Source of the DNA: Svornostia abyssi | GTDB taxonomy: Bacteria; Actinomycetota; Thermoleophilia; Solirubrobacterales; Solirubrobacteraceae | Assembly (NCBI GenBank): GCA_024666565.1 | Contig: CP088295.1 | Span: 1,984,001-2,048,000 of the forward strand | Length of the DNA: 64,000 nucleotides | Direction: 5' to 3' | Shown: in pieces, positions 18,963 to 28,182 of the stretch | Numbering within the stretch: the first letter of the stretch is position 1 | Layout: every line of letters starts with the position of its first letter | Notes under the pieces: model-generated | Database searches by the model: none | The model's input: the letters and a program-made list of their open reading frames with translations, nothing else | What the model was told of the DNA's origin: nothing | Program-made: the position numbers and the translations under genes

Positions 18963-19883
18963 CTACCAGCCGCCAGCGCCGGCGCCGACCGCGCCGACCA
19001 CCGAGGTCGACCAGTCGACGACCGCGGTGGGCTTCACAACGTGCTTGTTCAGCCCGAGTTCCTTCGGCGAGAGACCGAGGGCCAGGCCGACGAGCTGCGG
19101 CAGGTGCAGCACCGGCATCTGCAGGCTGCGGCCGACGACCGGGCCCGCCAGCGGCTGCTGCAGGTCCAGGTTCAGGTGGCACAGCGGGCACGGCGTGACG
19201 AGGCAGTCCGCGTCGGCGTCCTGCGCGTCGGCGAGATGCGTGCCGGCCTGCTTCAGCGAGGCCTGCTTGTTCATCGTGATGACCGGGAAGCCGCAGCACT
19301 TCTGGCTGCCCGCGTACTCGACGGTCGTGCCGCCGAGCGTCTCGATGACCTGCTCGAGGTACGTGTCACGCGGATTCTCGGCGTTGATGCCGAGGCGGTC
19401 CGTGGGCCGCACGATGTAGCACCCGTAGAACGGGCCGACCCGCAGGTCGGTCAGCGGGCGCTTGACCATCGACTTCAGGTTGTCCAGGCCGATCTCCTCG
19501 ACCAGGACCCACAGGAAGTTCTTGTTCGCGATGCCTGCCTGATACTCGAGACCCTCGGGGGCGAGGTTCTCGTTGATGTGCGCGCGGTACTCCGCGCTGG
19601 CGTCCAGGCGCTCCTGGCACTCGCCCTGCGCGCCCTGGCAGGTCGAGCAGATGTTCATCATCAGGTCCGCGCCGGCGACCTGCTGGGCGAGCGCGAACGT
19701 GCGCGCGTTCAGCGAGTCGGCGAGCTCCTGGCTGTGCTCGGCGATGACGCCGGCGCCCGTGCAGCACGCCCGGTCCAGCGGGACGAGCTCGATGTCCAGC
19801 AGCGGGGCGACCTTCTCCATGGAGCCGTGCAGCTCCGGGGTGAAACCACGGCTGACGCAGCCGGGCCAGTACGCGACCTTCAT
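18963..19883 (-). CDS. CCG-domain subunit of succinate dehydrogenase/fumarate reductase (HdrB/SdhE-like)
   Basis: 306 residues with two complete cysteine-rich CCG domains: Cys9, Cys40-Cys41, Cys79-x2-Cys82, and Cys155, Cys196-Cys197, Cys232-x2-Cys235. This CxnCCGxnCx2C pattern binds a non-cubane [4Fe-4S] pair in heterodisulfide reductase HdrB and occurs in type E succinate dehydrogenases (archaeal SdhE) and Campylobacter-type MfrE. Its ATG overlaps the sdhB stop (TGATG), so it is the third gene of sdhA-sdhB-sdhE. It probably carries electrons between SdhB and the quinone pool in place of a haem-b anchor. There is no membrane helix, so attachment would be peripheral. Confidence 0.9.
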   Translation of the reverse strand: MKVAYWPGCVSRGFTPELHGSMEKVAPLLDIELVPLDRACCTGAGVIAEHSQELADSLNARTFALAQQVAGADLMMNICSTCQGAQGECQERLDASAEYRAHINENLAPEGLEYQAGIANKNFLWVLVEEIGLDNLKSMVKRPLTDLRVGPFYGCYIVRPTDRLGINAENPRDTYLEQVIETLGGTTVEYAGSQKCCGFPVITMNKQASLKQAGTHLADAQDADADCLVTPCPLCHLNLDLQQPLAGPVVGRSLQMPVLHLPQLVGLALGLSPKELGLNKHVVKPTAVVDWSTSVVGAVGAGAGGW

Positions 19884-20983
19884 CAGGCGGACGCCTCCTC
19901 GGTGGCCGTGGACGACGGCAGGAGGTCTTCGTCCTTGCCGGAGATGTACAGGTTGAACTCGACGCGCTCTTCGCGCTCCTCGACGGTCTTGTAGATCCGC
20001 TGGACCTGCTCGAGGTCCTTCGCCGGGATGTCGTGCGGCTTCAGCGCGCCCATCGGCGTGACCTTGCCGCGCAGCAGCGCCTTCGTGATCGCGGGCAGCG
20101 AGCTGAGCAGCTCCTTGCCCGCGTGCGGGTGGAACTTGCCGAACCACGAGTCGCCGCCGTAGGACCGGGGCAGCAGCTCGGCCTCCCACAGCAGGCCGTG
20201 GTCGCGGATGAGGCTCACGAACGCCCGCTCGTGGCGGTCGCCGTTGTTGCGGTCCACGATGTGGTGGTCGTTGCCGGCGATGCGGCGCAGGCGCATGATC
20301 TGCGACATCGGCGCGACGCCCTTCGGGCACGCCTCGATGCACTTGAAGCAGTGCGTGCAGTCGTAGATGCCGTGCGGATCCTCGGAGAGGTCCTTGAGGC
20401 GCACCTGCTGCATGTCGTCGCGCGGGTCGCCGACGAAGCGGTAGCTCTTCGCCAGGGCGGCCGGACCGATGAACAGCGGGTCGACCTCCATGGAGAGGCA
20501 GTCCGAGACACAGGCGCCGCACTGGATGCAGGCCATCGACTGCGTGACGTCGACCATCGACTCCCGCGGCACGATGTACTCGCGCTCGGGGACCGGCTCG
20601 CGGTTGACGAGCCACGGCGTGACGCGCTGGATCTTCTTCCAGTGCACCGCGTCCATGTCGACGATGAGGTCCTTGATGACGGGCATGTTGCCCATCGGCT
20701 CGACGACGATCGTCTCGCCGTCCTTCGCGGACGCGAGCGCGGCGTCGAGGTGCGTGTGGCACGCCAGGCCCGGCTTGCCGTTGACGCGCACGCCGCAGGA
20801 CCCGCAGATCGCGGCCTTGCAGGAGCACCGGACGCCGATCGAGCCGTCCTCGTTGTTCTTGGCCTGCAGGATCGCCTCGAGCACGGAGCGGTGCGGCTCC
20901 AGCTCGACGGTGTGCTCCTGCCAGTAGGGCGCCTCGCCCGTCTCCGGGTTGTACCGGCGCAGCTTGAGCTTGAACTCGGCCAT
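19883..20983 (-). CDS. sdhB: succinate dehydrogenase/fumarate reductase iron-sulfur subunit
   Basis: 366 residues. The [2Fe-2S] ligands are Cys55, 60, 63 and 75 (with an extra Cys53 nearby); two ferredoxin-like sets follow, Cys152/155/158/162 and Cys209/212/215/219, enough for the [4Fe-4S] and [3Fe-4S] or second [4Fe-4S] clusters. It passes electrons from FAD in SdhA onward. It is about 110 residues longer than ordinary SdhB; the extra C-terminal part (about 250-366) is helical and charged and may dock the CCG subunit. The start ATG overlaps the sdhA stop (TGATG), which fixes it. Confidence 0.95.
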   Translation of the reverse strand: MAEFKLKLRRYNPETGEAPYWQEHTVELEPHRSVLEAILQAKNNEDGSIGVRCSCKAAICGSCGVRVNGKPGLACHTHLDAALASAKDGETIVVEPMGNMPVIKDLIVDMDAVHWKKIQRVTPWLVNREPVPEREYIVPRESMVDVTQSMACIQCGACVSDCLSMEVDPLFIGPAALAKSYRFVGDPRDDMQQVRLKDLSEDPHGIYDCTHCFKCIEACPKGVAPMSQIMRLRRIAGNDHHIVDRNNGDRHERAFVSLIRDHGLLWEAELLPRSYGGDSWFGKFHPHAGKELLSSLPAITKALLRGKVTPMGALKPHDIPAKDLEQVQRIYKTVEEREERVEFNLYISGKDEDLLPSSTATEEASA

Positions 20984-22681
20984 CAGTACTTGCGCTCCTC
21001 GGGCTCCCACTGCGTGATCGTCACCGGCGAGTAACTCACGTGCGGCACGTCGTCGCCGTTGCGCGAGATGTCGATGTGCTTCTGCCACTCCTCGTCGTTG
21101 CGGTCCGGGTAGTCGACCCGGAACTGCGCGCCGCGCGACTCCTTGCGCTCGATCGCGGCGACGACGATGGCCTCGGAGCAGTCGAGCATGTAGCCGAGCT
21201 CCACGGCGCCGAGGACGTCCTGGTTGAAGACCGTGCCCTGGTCGTCGACGTAGGCGGTCTTGGCCTCCTCCTTCAGGCGGCGCACGACCTCGTGCGCCTT
21301 CTGGAGACCCTCCTCCTCGCGGTAGACCGCGACGTACTGGTTCATGGTCGTGCCCAGTTCGTCCTTGATCTCGGAGACGCGGCGGCCGGTCTTCGGGCGC
21401 TCGATGATCTCCTTCAGCCGCTGCTCGTCCTCGTGCAGCTTGGCGTCATCGACCTCGGGCATCGCGACGTGCAGGGCGCGCGCCGCAGCGTGCTCGCCTG
21501 CCCGGCGGCCGAAGATGAGCGTGTCGAGCAGCGAGTTCGCGCCGAGGCGGTTGCCGCCGTGCACGGAGACGCAGGCGACCTCGCCCGGCGGCGTACAGGC
21601 CGGGGATGCCCGGGGCCTGGCCGTCGACGTCGGTCTTCACGCCGCCCATGATGTAGTGCTGGCCGGGGCGGATGAGGATCGGCTCCTCGGTGATGTCGAC
21701 GCCGGCGAAGTCCTTGCCGATGTTGACGATCTCGCGCAGCGCCTCGAGCGTGCGCTTCTTCGGCACGACGGTGATGTCGAGGTAGATGCCTTCCTTGTTC
21801 GGCCCGGCGCCGCGACCCTCGTTGATCTCCGTCTGCTCGGCGCGCGAGACGACGTCGCGCGAGGCGAGTTCCATCTTGTTCGGCGCGTACTTCTCCATGA
21901 AGCGCTCGCCGTCGCCGTTGAGGAGATGCGCACCCTCGCCGCGGGCGCCCTCGGTGATGAGGAACCCGTTCTCCACCAGCGTGGTGGGGTGGTACTGGAT
22001 CATCTCCATGTCCATGAGCGGCGCACCGATCTCGTACGCCTGGGCGATGCCGTCGCCCGTGCAGATGAGGCCGTTCGTCGTCGGCTTGAAGGCCTGGCCC
22101 GCGCCGCCGGAGGCGAGAATCGTGGACTTCGCCGCGAAGGTCTCCATGCGCCCGGTGCGGATGTCGCGCGCGACGACGCCGACGCAGGCGCCGCTGTCGT
22201 CCTTGATGAGCGAGGTGACGAACCACTCCTCGTACCGGTCGACGGTCTCGTGGTGCTTCATCAGCTGCTCGTAGAGCACGTGGAGGATCGCCTGGCCGGT
22301 GATGTCCGCGACGTACGCGGTGCGCTTCACCGAGGCGCCGCCGAACGCGCGCAGGTCGAGCTGGCCCGAGTCGTTGCGGTGGAAGGTGACGCCGATGTGC
22401 TCGAGGTGGAGCACCTCCTTCGGCGCCTCCGAGCACATGACCTCGATGGCGTCCTGATCGCCGAGGAAGTCCGAGCCCTTCACCGTGTCGTAGGCGTGCG
22501 ACCGCCAGTCGTCGTCGACACTCACCGCGGCGTTGATACCGCCCGCGGCGGCCACCGAGTGCGAGCGCACCGGGTGGACCTTGGAGATGATGGCGACCGA
22601 GGCTCCGGCCTGGGCGGCGGCGAGAGCCGCACGCTGCCCGGCGAGCCCGGCGCCAATGATCAGAACGTCATGTGAAGGCAT
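20983..22681 (-). CDS. sdhA: succinate dehydrogenase/fumarate reductase flavoprotein subunit (one frameshift)
   Basis: About 565 residues after repair. [18 protein letters not shown] at 5-22 binds [17 protein letters not shown] contains the His expected to hold FAD covalently; the capping domain and [10 protein letters not shown] precede [20 protein letters not shown], then the helical C terminus. It oxidises succinate or reduces fumarate. The frame breaks in that [10 protein letters not shown] segment at 21584-21586 (CCC for CC on the plus strand); removing one base restores the family sequence. Start ATG 22681 matches the usual N terminus. It heads the sdhA-sdhB-CCG operon, facing a 220-base divergent region. 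Confidence 0.94.
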
Positions 22682-22901
22682 GTGATCCGGGTGGCTGCTC
22701 CGTGGGGGGACTGGTCCGGACTCTATACGTTCCCCGGCCCGCTCCGGGGTCACCCTGGACGCGCCCAAATCCCCGTGGTTGCTGGGAAATCAGACCTTGG
22801 AGGACGGATATAGCGCCGGGTCCGGAACGGAATTCATCCCGCACGGTGCGTCCTGCATGTAGGGTCGGCCGCGGTCGTCGCTCTGGGAGGAGCTCATGCA
22901 G
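22682..22901. promoter_or_regulatory. divergent promoter region, sdhA / secreted protein
   Basis: About 220 bases between divergent starts. A clear GGGAGGAG ribosome-binding site (22885-22892) serves the rightward gene. No convincing palindromic operator was found, and no sdhA ribosome-binding site is obvious. Confidence 0.4.
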
Positions 22902-23957
22902 ATGCAGATGTCCCAGCCGTTGCGCCGGTGGGCGCTCGGCAGCCTCGTCGTGGTCGCGTGCTGCGCGTCCGGCGCCGCACCCGCGGTCGCCCAGGAGGCG
23001 CCGCCCGACGTGATCGCGCCCGAGGACGTCACGGCCGCACCGGCGGAGGCGCCGTCGCTCGCTGCCGCCACCGGCCTGCCGATCCCGGCCGCCGCGGTGC
23101 CGACGCCGCCGGGTCCGCCGTGGGCATTCACCGTCGGGGTCAACACGAGCGGCATCACGGTGAAGGCCACGAGCGGCTACGCGCGGCTGTCCGGCCTCAT
23201 CCGCTGGAACCGGAGCTACACGTTCGGCGTGAGCCTCACCGACTACCCGTTCAAGGGCGGGCGACTGTCAGCCGGCGGCAACCTCTCGGGCAAGGACATC
23301 TTCGCTCCGCTCCCGATCTCCGGCCTGTCCGGCTACCTGACGGGCCCGATCGAGATCGCGCCGAACTTCACGATCCTCGGTGGCGCGATCGACTGGACGT
23401 CCGCCGGCTTCGCCCTGGAGGGCGGATTGCGGCTCGGCTGCACGACAGGTCACCTCGACGCGACCGCGAAGGCGCTGCTCGTCGACGAGAAGAACTTCTC
23501 GGTGTCCGCGCTCGGGCAGGCGTCGACCTGCACGCTCGGACGCGCCGGCCGGCTCGACGGCCGGACGTTCTGGGCCGGAATCGGCTCGGCTGACGGCAAG
23601 CTCTCGCTCGACGCGGGCGTGAACATCTCGCGCCTCGACCTCTTCACCACCAAGATCGGCGGCGTCACGACCTCGACCTATCTCGCCAACGTCGGCGGGT
23701 CCATCACGATCCCTGACGGGAAGTCGCTGACGCTGGCCTTCCGTGGCACGGGCGGGGCGGACGCGCGCATGAGCGGGCTGCCGTCGATGCGGCTGAAGGC
23801 GACCGTTGCCGGCGAGTTCGGCATCCGCGGCACACAGGTGACGAAGCTGAAGCTCTCGCTCTCCGGGGTGTCGGTCAACGGCACCACGCTGCTGCCGGCG
23901 TTCGGGCTCTCGACGCGCCTGGCCAACGACGTGACCACGGCGTTCACGACGCCGTAG
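22902..23957 (+). CDS. secreted protein, unknown function
   Basis: About 351 residues with a signal peptide (MQMSQPLRRWALGS, then a hydrophobic core ending near ASGAAPAVAQ-EA). An Ala/Pro linker follows to about residue 70. The rest is made of alternating hydrophobic and polar residues rich in Gly, Ser and Thr, suggesting an all-beta domain, with two cysteines about 40 residues apart. Three in-frame ATGs (22896, 22902, 22908) lie after the GGGAGGAG site; 22902 has the best spacing (nine bases). I do not recognise the family. It converges with the site-2 protease gene, seven bases apart. Confidence 0.75.
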   Translation: MQMSQPLRRWALGSLVVVACCASGAAPAVAQEAPPDVIAPEDVTAAPAEAPSLAAATGLPIPAAAVPTPPGPPWAFTVGVNTSGITVKATSGYARLSGLIRWNRSYTFGVSLTDYPFKGGRLSAGGNLSGKDIFAPLPISGLSGYLTGPIEIAPNFTILGGAIDWTSAGFALEGGLRLGCTTGHLDATAKALLVDEKNFSVSALGQASTCTLGRAGRLDGRTFWAGIGSADGKLSLDAGVNISRLDLFTTKIGGVTTSTYLANVGGSITIPDGKSLTLAFRGTGGADARMSGLPSMRLKATVAGEFGIRGTQVTKLKLSLSGVSVNGTTLLPAFGLSTRLANDVTTAFTTP

Positions 23958-23964
23958 GCGGCGC

Positions 23965-25140
23965 TCAGGCGCGGCCGGGCAGCGCGGCGGTGAGCGCGCG
24001 CTGCACCTGCTGGACGGTGACGACGCCGCGCAGGCGCCCGTCACCGTCCACGGCCATCAGGGCCCCGAGCTGGCGCAGCTCGGGGCGGCTGAGCAGCGAT
24101 TCGAGCGGCTCCTCGTGGTTGACGCGCCAGGTCGCGGCGTCCTCGTCGAGCAGGTCGCCCACCGGCAGCATCGGCTGCCCGGCCTCGACGGCCCCGTTGA
24201 CGCGCTCGGATCGCAGCAGGCCCCGGAACGTGCCGGCGGCGTCGATGACGGGGAACCAGTCCCAGCGGTAGCGCAGGAACCACTCGTCCTGGGCTCGCAG
24301 CGCGGGCACGTCGGTGGGGATCGTCACCGGCTCGCGGTCCATGATGTCGGCGACGGTGATGCCGTCGATCTTCTCCGTGAAGGCTGTGCTGACGACGGCG
24401 CTGCGCGCGGCCGTCGCGAGGAACCAGCCGAGGACCGCCAGCCAGATGCCGCCGAAGGCGTCCTCCCAGACGAACGCCATCGCGAGGCCCAGGCCGATCA
24501 TGAGATACGCCAGCCCCTGACCGGCGTACCCGGCGGCCCGCGTGGCCTTATTGCGGTCCCCCGTGATGCGCCACACGAGCGCACGCGCCAGGCGGCCGCC
24601 GTCGAGCGGGAACGCGGGGATGAGGTTGAACGCGAGCAGGAACGCGTTGACGGCGCCGAGGTAGCCGACGAGCGCCTCGATCCCGGAGGCGCCCGGCTCG
24701 ATGCCGAACGTCAGCGCCTCGCCCGCGACCTTCGGGGAGTCGAGGACGGCGAGGATGCCGACGCACAGAGCCACGATCAGGAGGGTCACCGCGGGCCCGG
24801 CGGCGGCGACGCGGAACTCCTCGCCGGGCGAGTTCGTGTCCCGGCTCATCTTCGCCACGCCGCCGAAGAACCACAGGTCGATGCCCACGACCGCGATGCC
24901 CTCGCGGCGGGCGACGAGCGCGTGGCCGAGCTCGTGCATCGTCAGTGAGACAAAGAACAGGACCGCGGCGCTGACCGCGTAGATGAAGCCCCGTGTGCTG
25001 TCACCCGTGACGTCGGCGAAGTAGCCGGACAGCAGCCAGATGAGCAGGAACAGGACGAAGAACCAGCTGTAGCTCGCGCCGATGCGGATGCCGAAGAGCC
25101 GGATGAGCTGAATGGAGGAGCCGCCGCCCATGCCCTCCAT
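23965..25140 (-). CDS. site-2 protease family membrane metalloprotease with CBS domains
   Basis: 391 residues. Membrane helices at about 20-38, 48-75, 110-135, 150-180 and 205-245. HELGH at 69-73 supplies two zinc ligands and the catalytic Glu, and NLIPAFPLDGG at about 172-182 gives the third ligand. Two C-terminal CBS modules (about 260-390) follow, as in Rip3-type mycobacterial proteases, where they may sense adenine nucleotides. It would cut a membrane-embedded substrate such as an anti-sigma factor; no such partner is adjacent. ATG 25140 is used; ATG 25131 is an alternative. Confidence 0.92.
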   Translation of the reverse strand: MEGMGGGSSIQLIRLFGIRIGASYSWFFVLFLLIWLLSGYFADVTGDSTRGFIYAVSAAVLFFVSLTMHELGHALVARREGIAVVGIDLWFFGGVAKMSRDTNSPGEEFRVAAAGPAVTLLIVALCVGILAVLDSPKVAGEALTFGIEPGASGIEALVGYLGAVNAFLLAFNLIPAFPLDGGRLARALVWRITGDRNKATRAAGYAGQGLAYLMIGLGLAMAFVWEDAFGGIWLAVLGWFLATAARSAVVSTAFTEKIDGITVADIMDREPVTIPTDVPALRAQDEWFLRYRWDWFPVIDAAGTFRGLLRSERVNGAVEAGQPMLPVGDLLDEDAATWRVNHEEPLESLLSRPELRQLGALMAVDGDGRLRGVVTVQQVQRALTAALPGRA

Positions 25141-25267
25141 GGTCGCAGGTGGCGAGGTTCGCGCTGGAAGTGCGGCGGAACTGCACCGCAGAGCGATCCC
25201 GAAGTTGCGGCGCGTCGGCTCGCACTACTCAGTGCAGGTTGCGCCGAGATGCGATATGCATCGAGGC

Positions 25268-25792
25268 ATGCGCTCGCTGACCCTGCTCGCCATTGTTCTC
25301 GCCGTGGCGCTCGCCGCCGCGGCGCCGGCCGCCGTCGCTCAGTCGCCCGTCCCGCCCTGTCTCGACGAGTGGACGAAGCCGCCGAAGCTCTCCGGCCTGA
25401 CGCTGACGCCGGGCCGGGTGCCCGTGACGCCGTCCGGGGACATCGTGGCCCGGGACGTCACGCTGCGCGTGACGGTGAGCCAGGGCGGTGTCGACAACGC
25501 CACGATCTGGCTGTACGTCTTCGATCAGTGGGGCCGCATGGTCGGCCGCGGCTCGGTCGGGCAGTGGGGCCCGGGGATCTTCTGCGGGCAGCACGAGTGG
25601 TTCGTCGGCACCGTGTTCGACGAGCGCGCCTCGTGGGAGACCGGTGCCCTTGGGCGGCCCGGGAGCTTCCGTCCGAACCGGCGCTACCTGCTCGTCGCGA
25701 CCGCCTACGGCCGGGAGACCTCCGGGCGGGCGGCGTGGCCTGCGTGGCGTGCGAAGTGGTTCACCACTGTCCCGGCCGCGGCCGGGACCTGA
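25268..25792 (+). CDS. secreted protein, unknown function
   Basis: 174 residues. MRSLTLLAIVLAVALAAAAP is a signal peptide, cleaved about at AVAQ-SP. The mature part has only two cysteines, which could form a disulfide, and a beta-rich pattern with several Trp (IWLYVFDQWGRMVGRG, GQWGPGIF, and WAWPAWRAKWF-like aromatic repeats near the end). Family not recognised. ATG 25256 would add four residues; 25268 gives the better signal peptide. It ends 19 bases from the convergent regulator gene. Confidence 0.65.
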   Translation: MRSLTLLAIVLAVALAAAAPAAVAQSPVPPCLDEWTKPPKLSGLTLTPGRVPVTPSGDIVARDVTLRVTVSQGGVDNATIWLYVFDQWGRMVGRGSVGQWGPGIFCGQHEWFVGTVFDERASWETGALGRPGSFRPNRRYLLVATAYGRETSGRAAWPAWRAKWFTTVPAAAGT

Positions 25793-25811
25793 CAGGTCGG
25801 GCCGCGATCAC

Positions 25812-27034
25812 TCAGCGCCGCCGGCGCTCAGGCTGCACCCCGAGCTCCCGCCCGCGCAGCGCGAGCTCCAGCTCGAACCGCGCGTCCGGGTCGTCGAGGT
25901 CATCGCCCAGCAGCTCGCGCAGCTGCGTCATCCGGTAGCGGACCGTCTGCGGGTGGACGTGCAGCATCTGCGCGACGGTCGGGCGGTGGCCCTGCGCGCG
26001 CAGCCAGGCCAGCAGCGTCTCCTGCAGCCGCTCGGCGGTGGTGGGCCGCAGTGCAGCGAACGGGGCCAGACGGAAGCGGGCGAGCTCGTCCAGCTCGAGC
26101 TCCGCGCCGCCGAGCGCCACTGCCGCCCGGTGCTCGTCCGCGCTCCATGGCCCGGGCCCGATCACGCCCCGGCGGCCCAGGCGCAGGCAGCGCCGTGCGA
26201 GGCGCAGCGAACGATGCGCGTCGGCGGTCGCGACGGGCACGCCGATGCCCGCCGGGGCCTCGGCCTCCTCGAGTGCGCGGCGCAGCTCCGCGGTGCGGCC
26301 CGGGCCGTCGGGGTCGGGCCAGATGACGACGACGTCGAGCGCGGTCCCATAGCCGGGCCACGAGCGCCCCCGGCCCGAGGACCCGCGCAACCCGCCGCGC
26401 CGCGGCGTCGTCGGCGATCACCGCGACGGCCAGCCGTTCGGGGACCTCCCAGCCGGCCTGCTCCGCGGCGTCGGCCAGGGTGGCGGCGTCCTGCGGCTCG
26501 GCCAGCAGCGCGTGCGCGGCGGCGCGGCGGCGGCGGGCCCGCTCACCGGCCTGCTCGGCCTGCGCGCCCGCGTACCCCTCGACGGTCAGCGCCGCGAGGT
26601 CCTCGATGTAGAGGAACAGCGCCTCGGCGAGCCGTTGGACCTCCTCGGGGTCGCACCCCGCCGCGCTTGCGATCCGGCCCAGGTGGCGCCACGACAGGCG
26701 GGTGCCCACGCGGTAGGCCGACTGCAGCGCCTCCAGACTGCGCCCGGCGCGCTGCTCCGCCGCGCCGAGGCGCCGGACGACCGTGTGCATGGCCGTGACG
26801 TCGGCTGACGGGTCCTCGACGAGGTCGACAAACCGCTGGAGGGACTGGTCGACGCCGACGCGGATGCCCGCGGCGAACTCGCCGCGCAGCGGGCGCCGGT
26901 ACGCCGGGACGGCTTCCACGATCGCGTCGACGATCTCGGCCGACAGCGCGGGGAGCTCGGCGCGCAGCGCGGGGGGCGAGCTGCGCGGGCAGCTCGGGCC
27001 ATGAGACATCGGACACGCGACGAGTGGTCTCCAT
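25812..27034 (-). CDS. PucR-like transcriptional regulator (two frameshifts)
   Basis: About 406 residues after repair. The N-terminal two thirds is helical (residues 25-190, sensor of unknown ligand), then a central alpha/beta part, and a C-terminal HTH: TLLAWLRAQGHRPTVAQMLH leads to VHPQTVRYRMTQLRELLGDD, the PucR/CdaR-type helix-turn-helix. Frames change at 26971-26976 (six G) and 26355-26357 (GGG in GCCGGGC); removing one base at each joins METTRRVSDVSWPELPAQL to the body and then to the HTH. The start is ATG 27034. It is divergent from the desaturase gene 76 bases away, the most obvious candidate target. Confidence 0.82.
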
Positions 27035-27110
27035 TTATCACTCAGCGTACAAATTTCCGTCCTCAATCGTGAACTGAGGCGCAAGACTTGGCCTAGGGAG
27101 GCGAACTACC

Positions 27111-28106
27111 GTGCATGGCATGACCCGATCGGCCCGCTACGTGAACATCGCCGCCGTCGTCGTCCCGTTCCTCTGCGTCATCGGGGCGATCGCCCTCTTC
27201 TGGAACGACGGCGTCAGCGCGCTCGACCTCGCCATCCTCGTGGCGCTGTATCTGCCCACGGGCTTCGGCATCACGGTCGGGTATCACCGCCTGCTGACCC
27301 ACCGCGCGTTCGAGACGTACAAGCCGCTGCGCTACATGTGGGCGATCCTCGGCTCGCTCGCGCTCGAGGGCCCGGTCATCGCGTGGGTCGCCGACCACCG
27401 CAAGCACCACGCCTTCACGGACATGGAGGGTGACCCGCACTCCCCGCACGGCCACGGCGAGGGCGTCGCCGGCGTCTTCAAGGGCCTCTTCCACGCGCAC
27501 GTCGGCTGGCTCTGGCACGACCACGGCCGCGCCGACTGGAACCGCTACGCCAAGGACCTCATGGAGGACCCGGGCATGAAGCGGATCAACAAGCTGTTCC
27601 CGCTGTGGGCGTTCCTGACGTACGCCATCCCGTTCGCGCTCGGCTACCTCTTCGGCGGCACCCTGACCGCGGCGCTCACCGCGCTGCTCTGGGGCGGCTT
27701 CGTCCGCGTCTTCATGGTCCACCACGTCACGTGGTCGATCAACTCGATCTGCCACGTCTTCGGCAGCCGCCGCTTCGCCGTCGACGAGTCGGACCTCTCG
27801 ACGAACGTCGCCTGGCTCGCGATCCCGTCGATGGGCGAGGCCTGGCACCACAACCACCACGCGTTCCCGCGCTCGGCCTACCACGGGCTGAAGTGGTACG
27901 AGATCGACCCCTCCGGCCTGCTCATCACCGGCATGGAGAAGGCCCACCTCGCGTGGAACGTCACGCGGATCGCGCCCGAGCGCCAGGAGGCGCGGCTCGT
28001 CGAGAACGGCGCGAAGCCCGTCTCGCGGCCCCGTGTCGCGGACCCCGCGGTGGGCGCCCCGGCGGCCGAGTCCGCCGAGCGCGAGCGGGAGACCGCATCA
28101 GTCTGA
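27111..28106 (+). CDS. acyl-CoA/acyl-lipid delta-9 desaturase (first of tandem pair)
   Basis: 331 residues. The three histidine boxes of membrane di-iron desaturases are present: HRLLTH, HRKHH and HHNHH (in WHHNHHAFPRSA), with membrane helices around them. It would put a cis double bond into saturated acyl chains using O2 and an electron donor, controlling membrane fluidity. The GTG at 27111 follows GGGAGG by nine bases and is preferred to the ATG at 27120. A Pro/Ala/Glu tail of about 35 residues ends the protein. The next gene is a close paralogue. Confidence 0.93.
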   Translation: MHGMTRSARYVNIAAVVVPFLCVIGAIALFWNDGVSALDLAILVALYLPTGFGITVGYHRLLTHRAFETYKPLRYMWAILGSLALEGPVIAWVADHRKHHAFTDMEGDPHSPHGHGEGVAGVFKGLFHAHVGWLWHDHGRADWNRYAKDLMEDPGMKRINKLFPLWAFLTYAIPFALGYLFGGTLTAALTALLWGGFVRVFMVHHVTWSINSICHVFGSRRFAVDESDLSTNVAWLAIPSMGEAWHHNHHAFPRSAYHGLKWYEIDPSGLLITGMEKAHLAWNVTRIAPERQEARLVENGAKPVSRPRVADPAVGAPAAESAERERETASV

Positions 28107-28168
28107 CAAGCGGTCTATTCCGAAGTGGAACCGGTATGAAGCCCTTTTCAACGGCGGGTCGGTCCGTG

Positions 28169-28174
28169 TACCGT
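28169..28174 (+). promoter_or_regulatory. -10 box (TACCGT) of second desaturase
   Basis: TACCGT ends eight bases before the ATG at 28183 and no Shine-Dalgarno intervenes, so the second desaturase appears to have its own near-leaderless promoter rather than depending on the first. Confidence 0.45.
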
Positions 28175-28182
28175 CAGCAGCG

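Noticed and set aside
20983-22681. programmed or regulatory frameshift in sdhA
   Set aside because: The affected segment encodes the conserved [16 protein letters not shown] loop, and similar breaks occur in unrelated genes, so sequence error is simpler.
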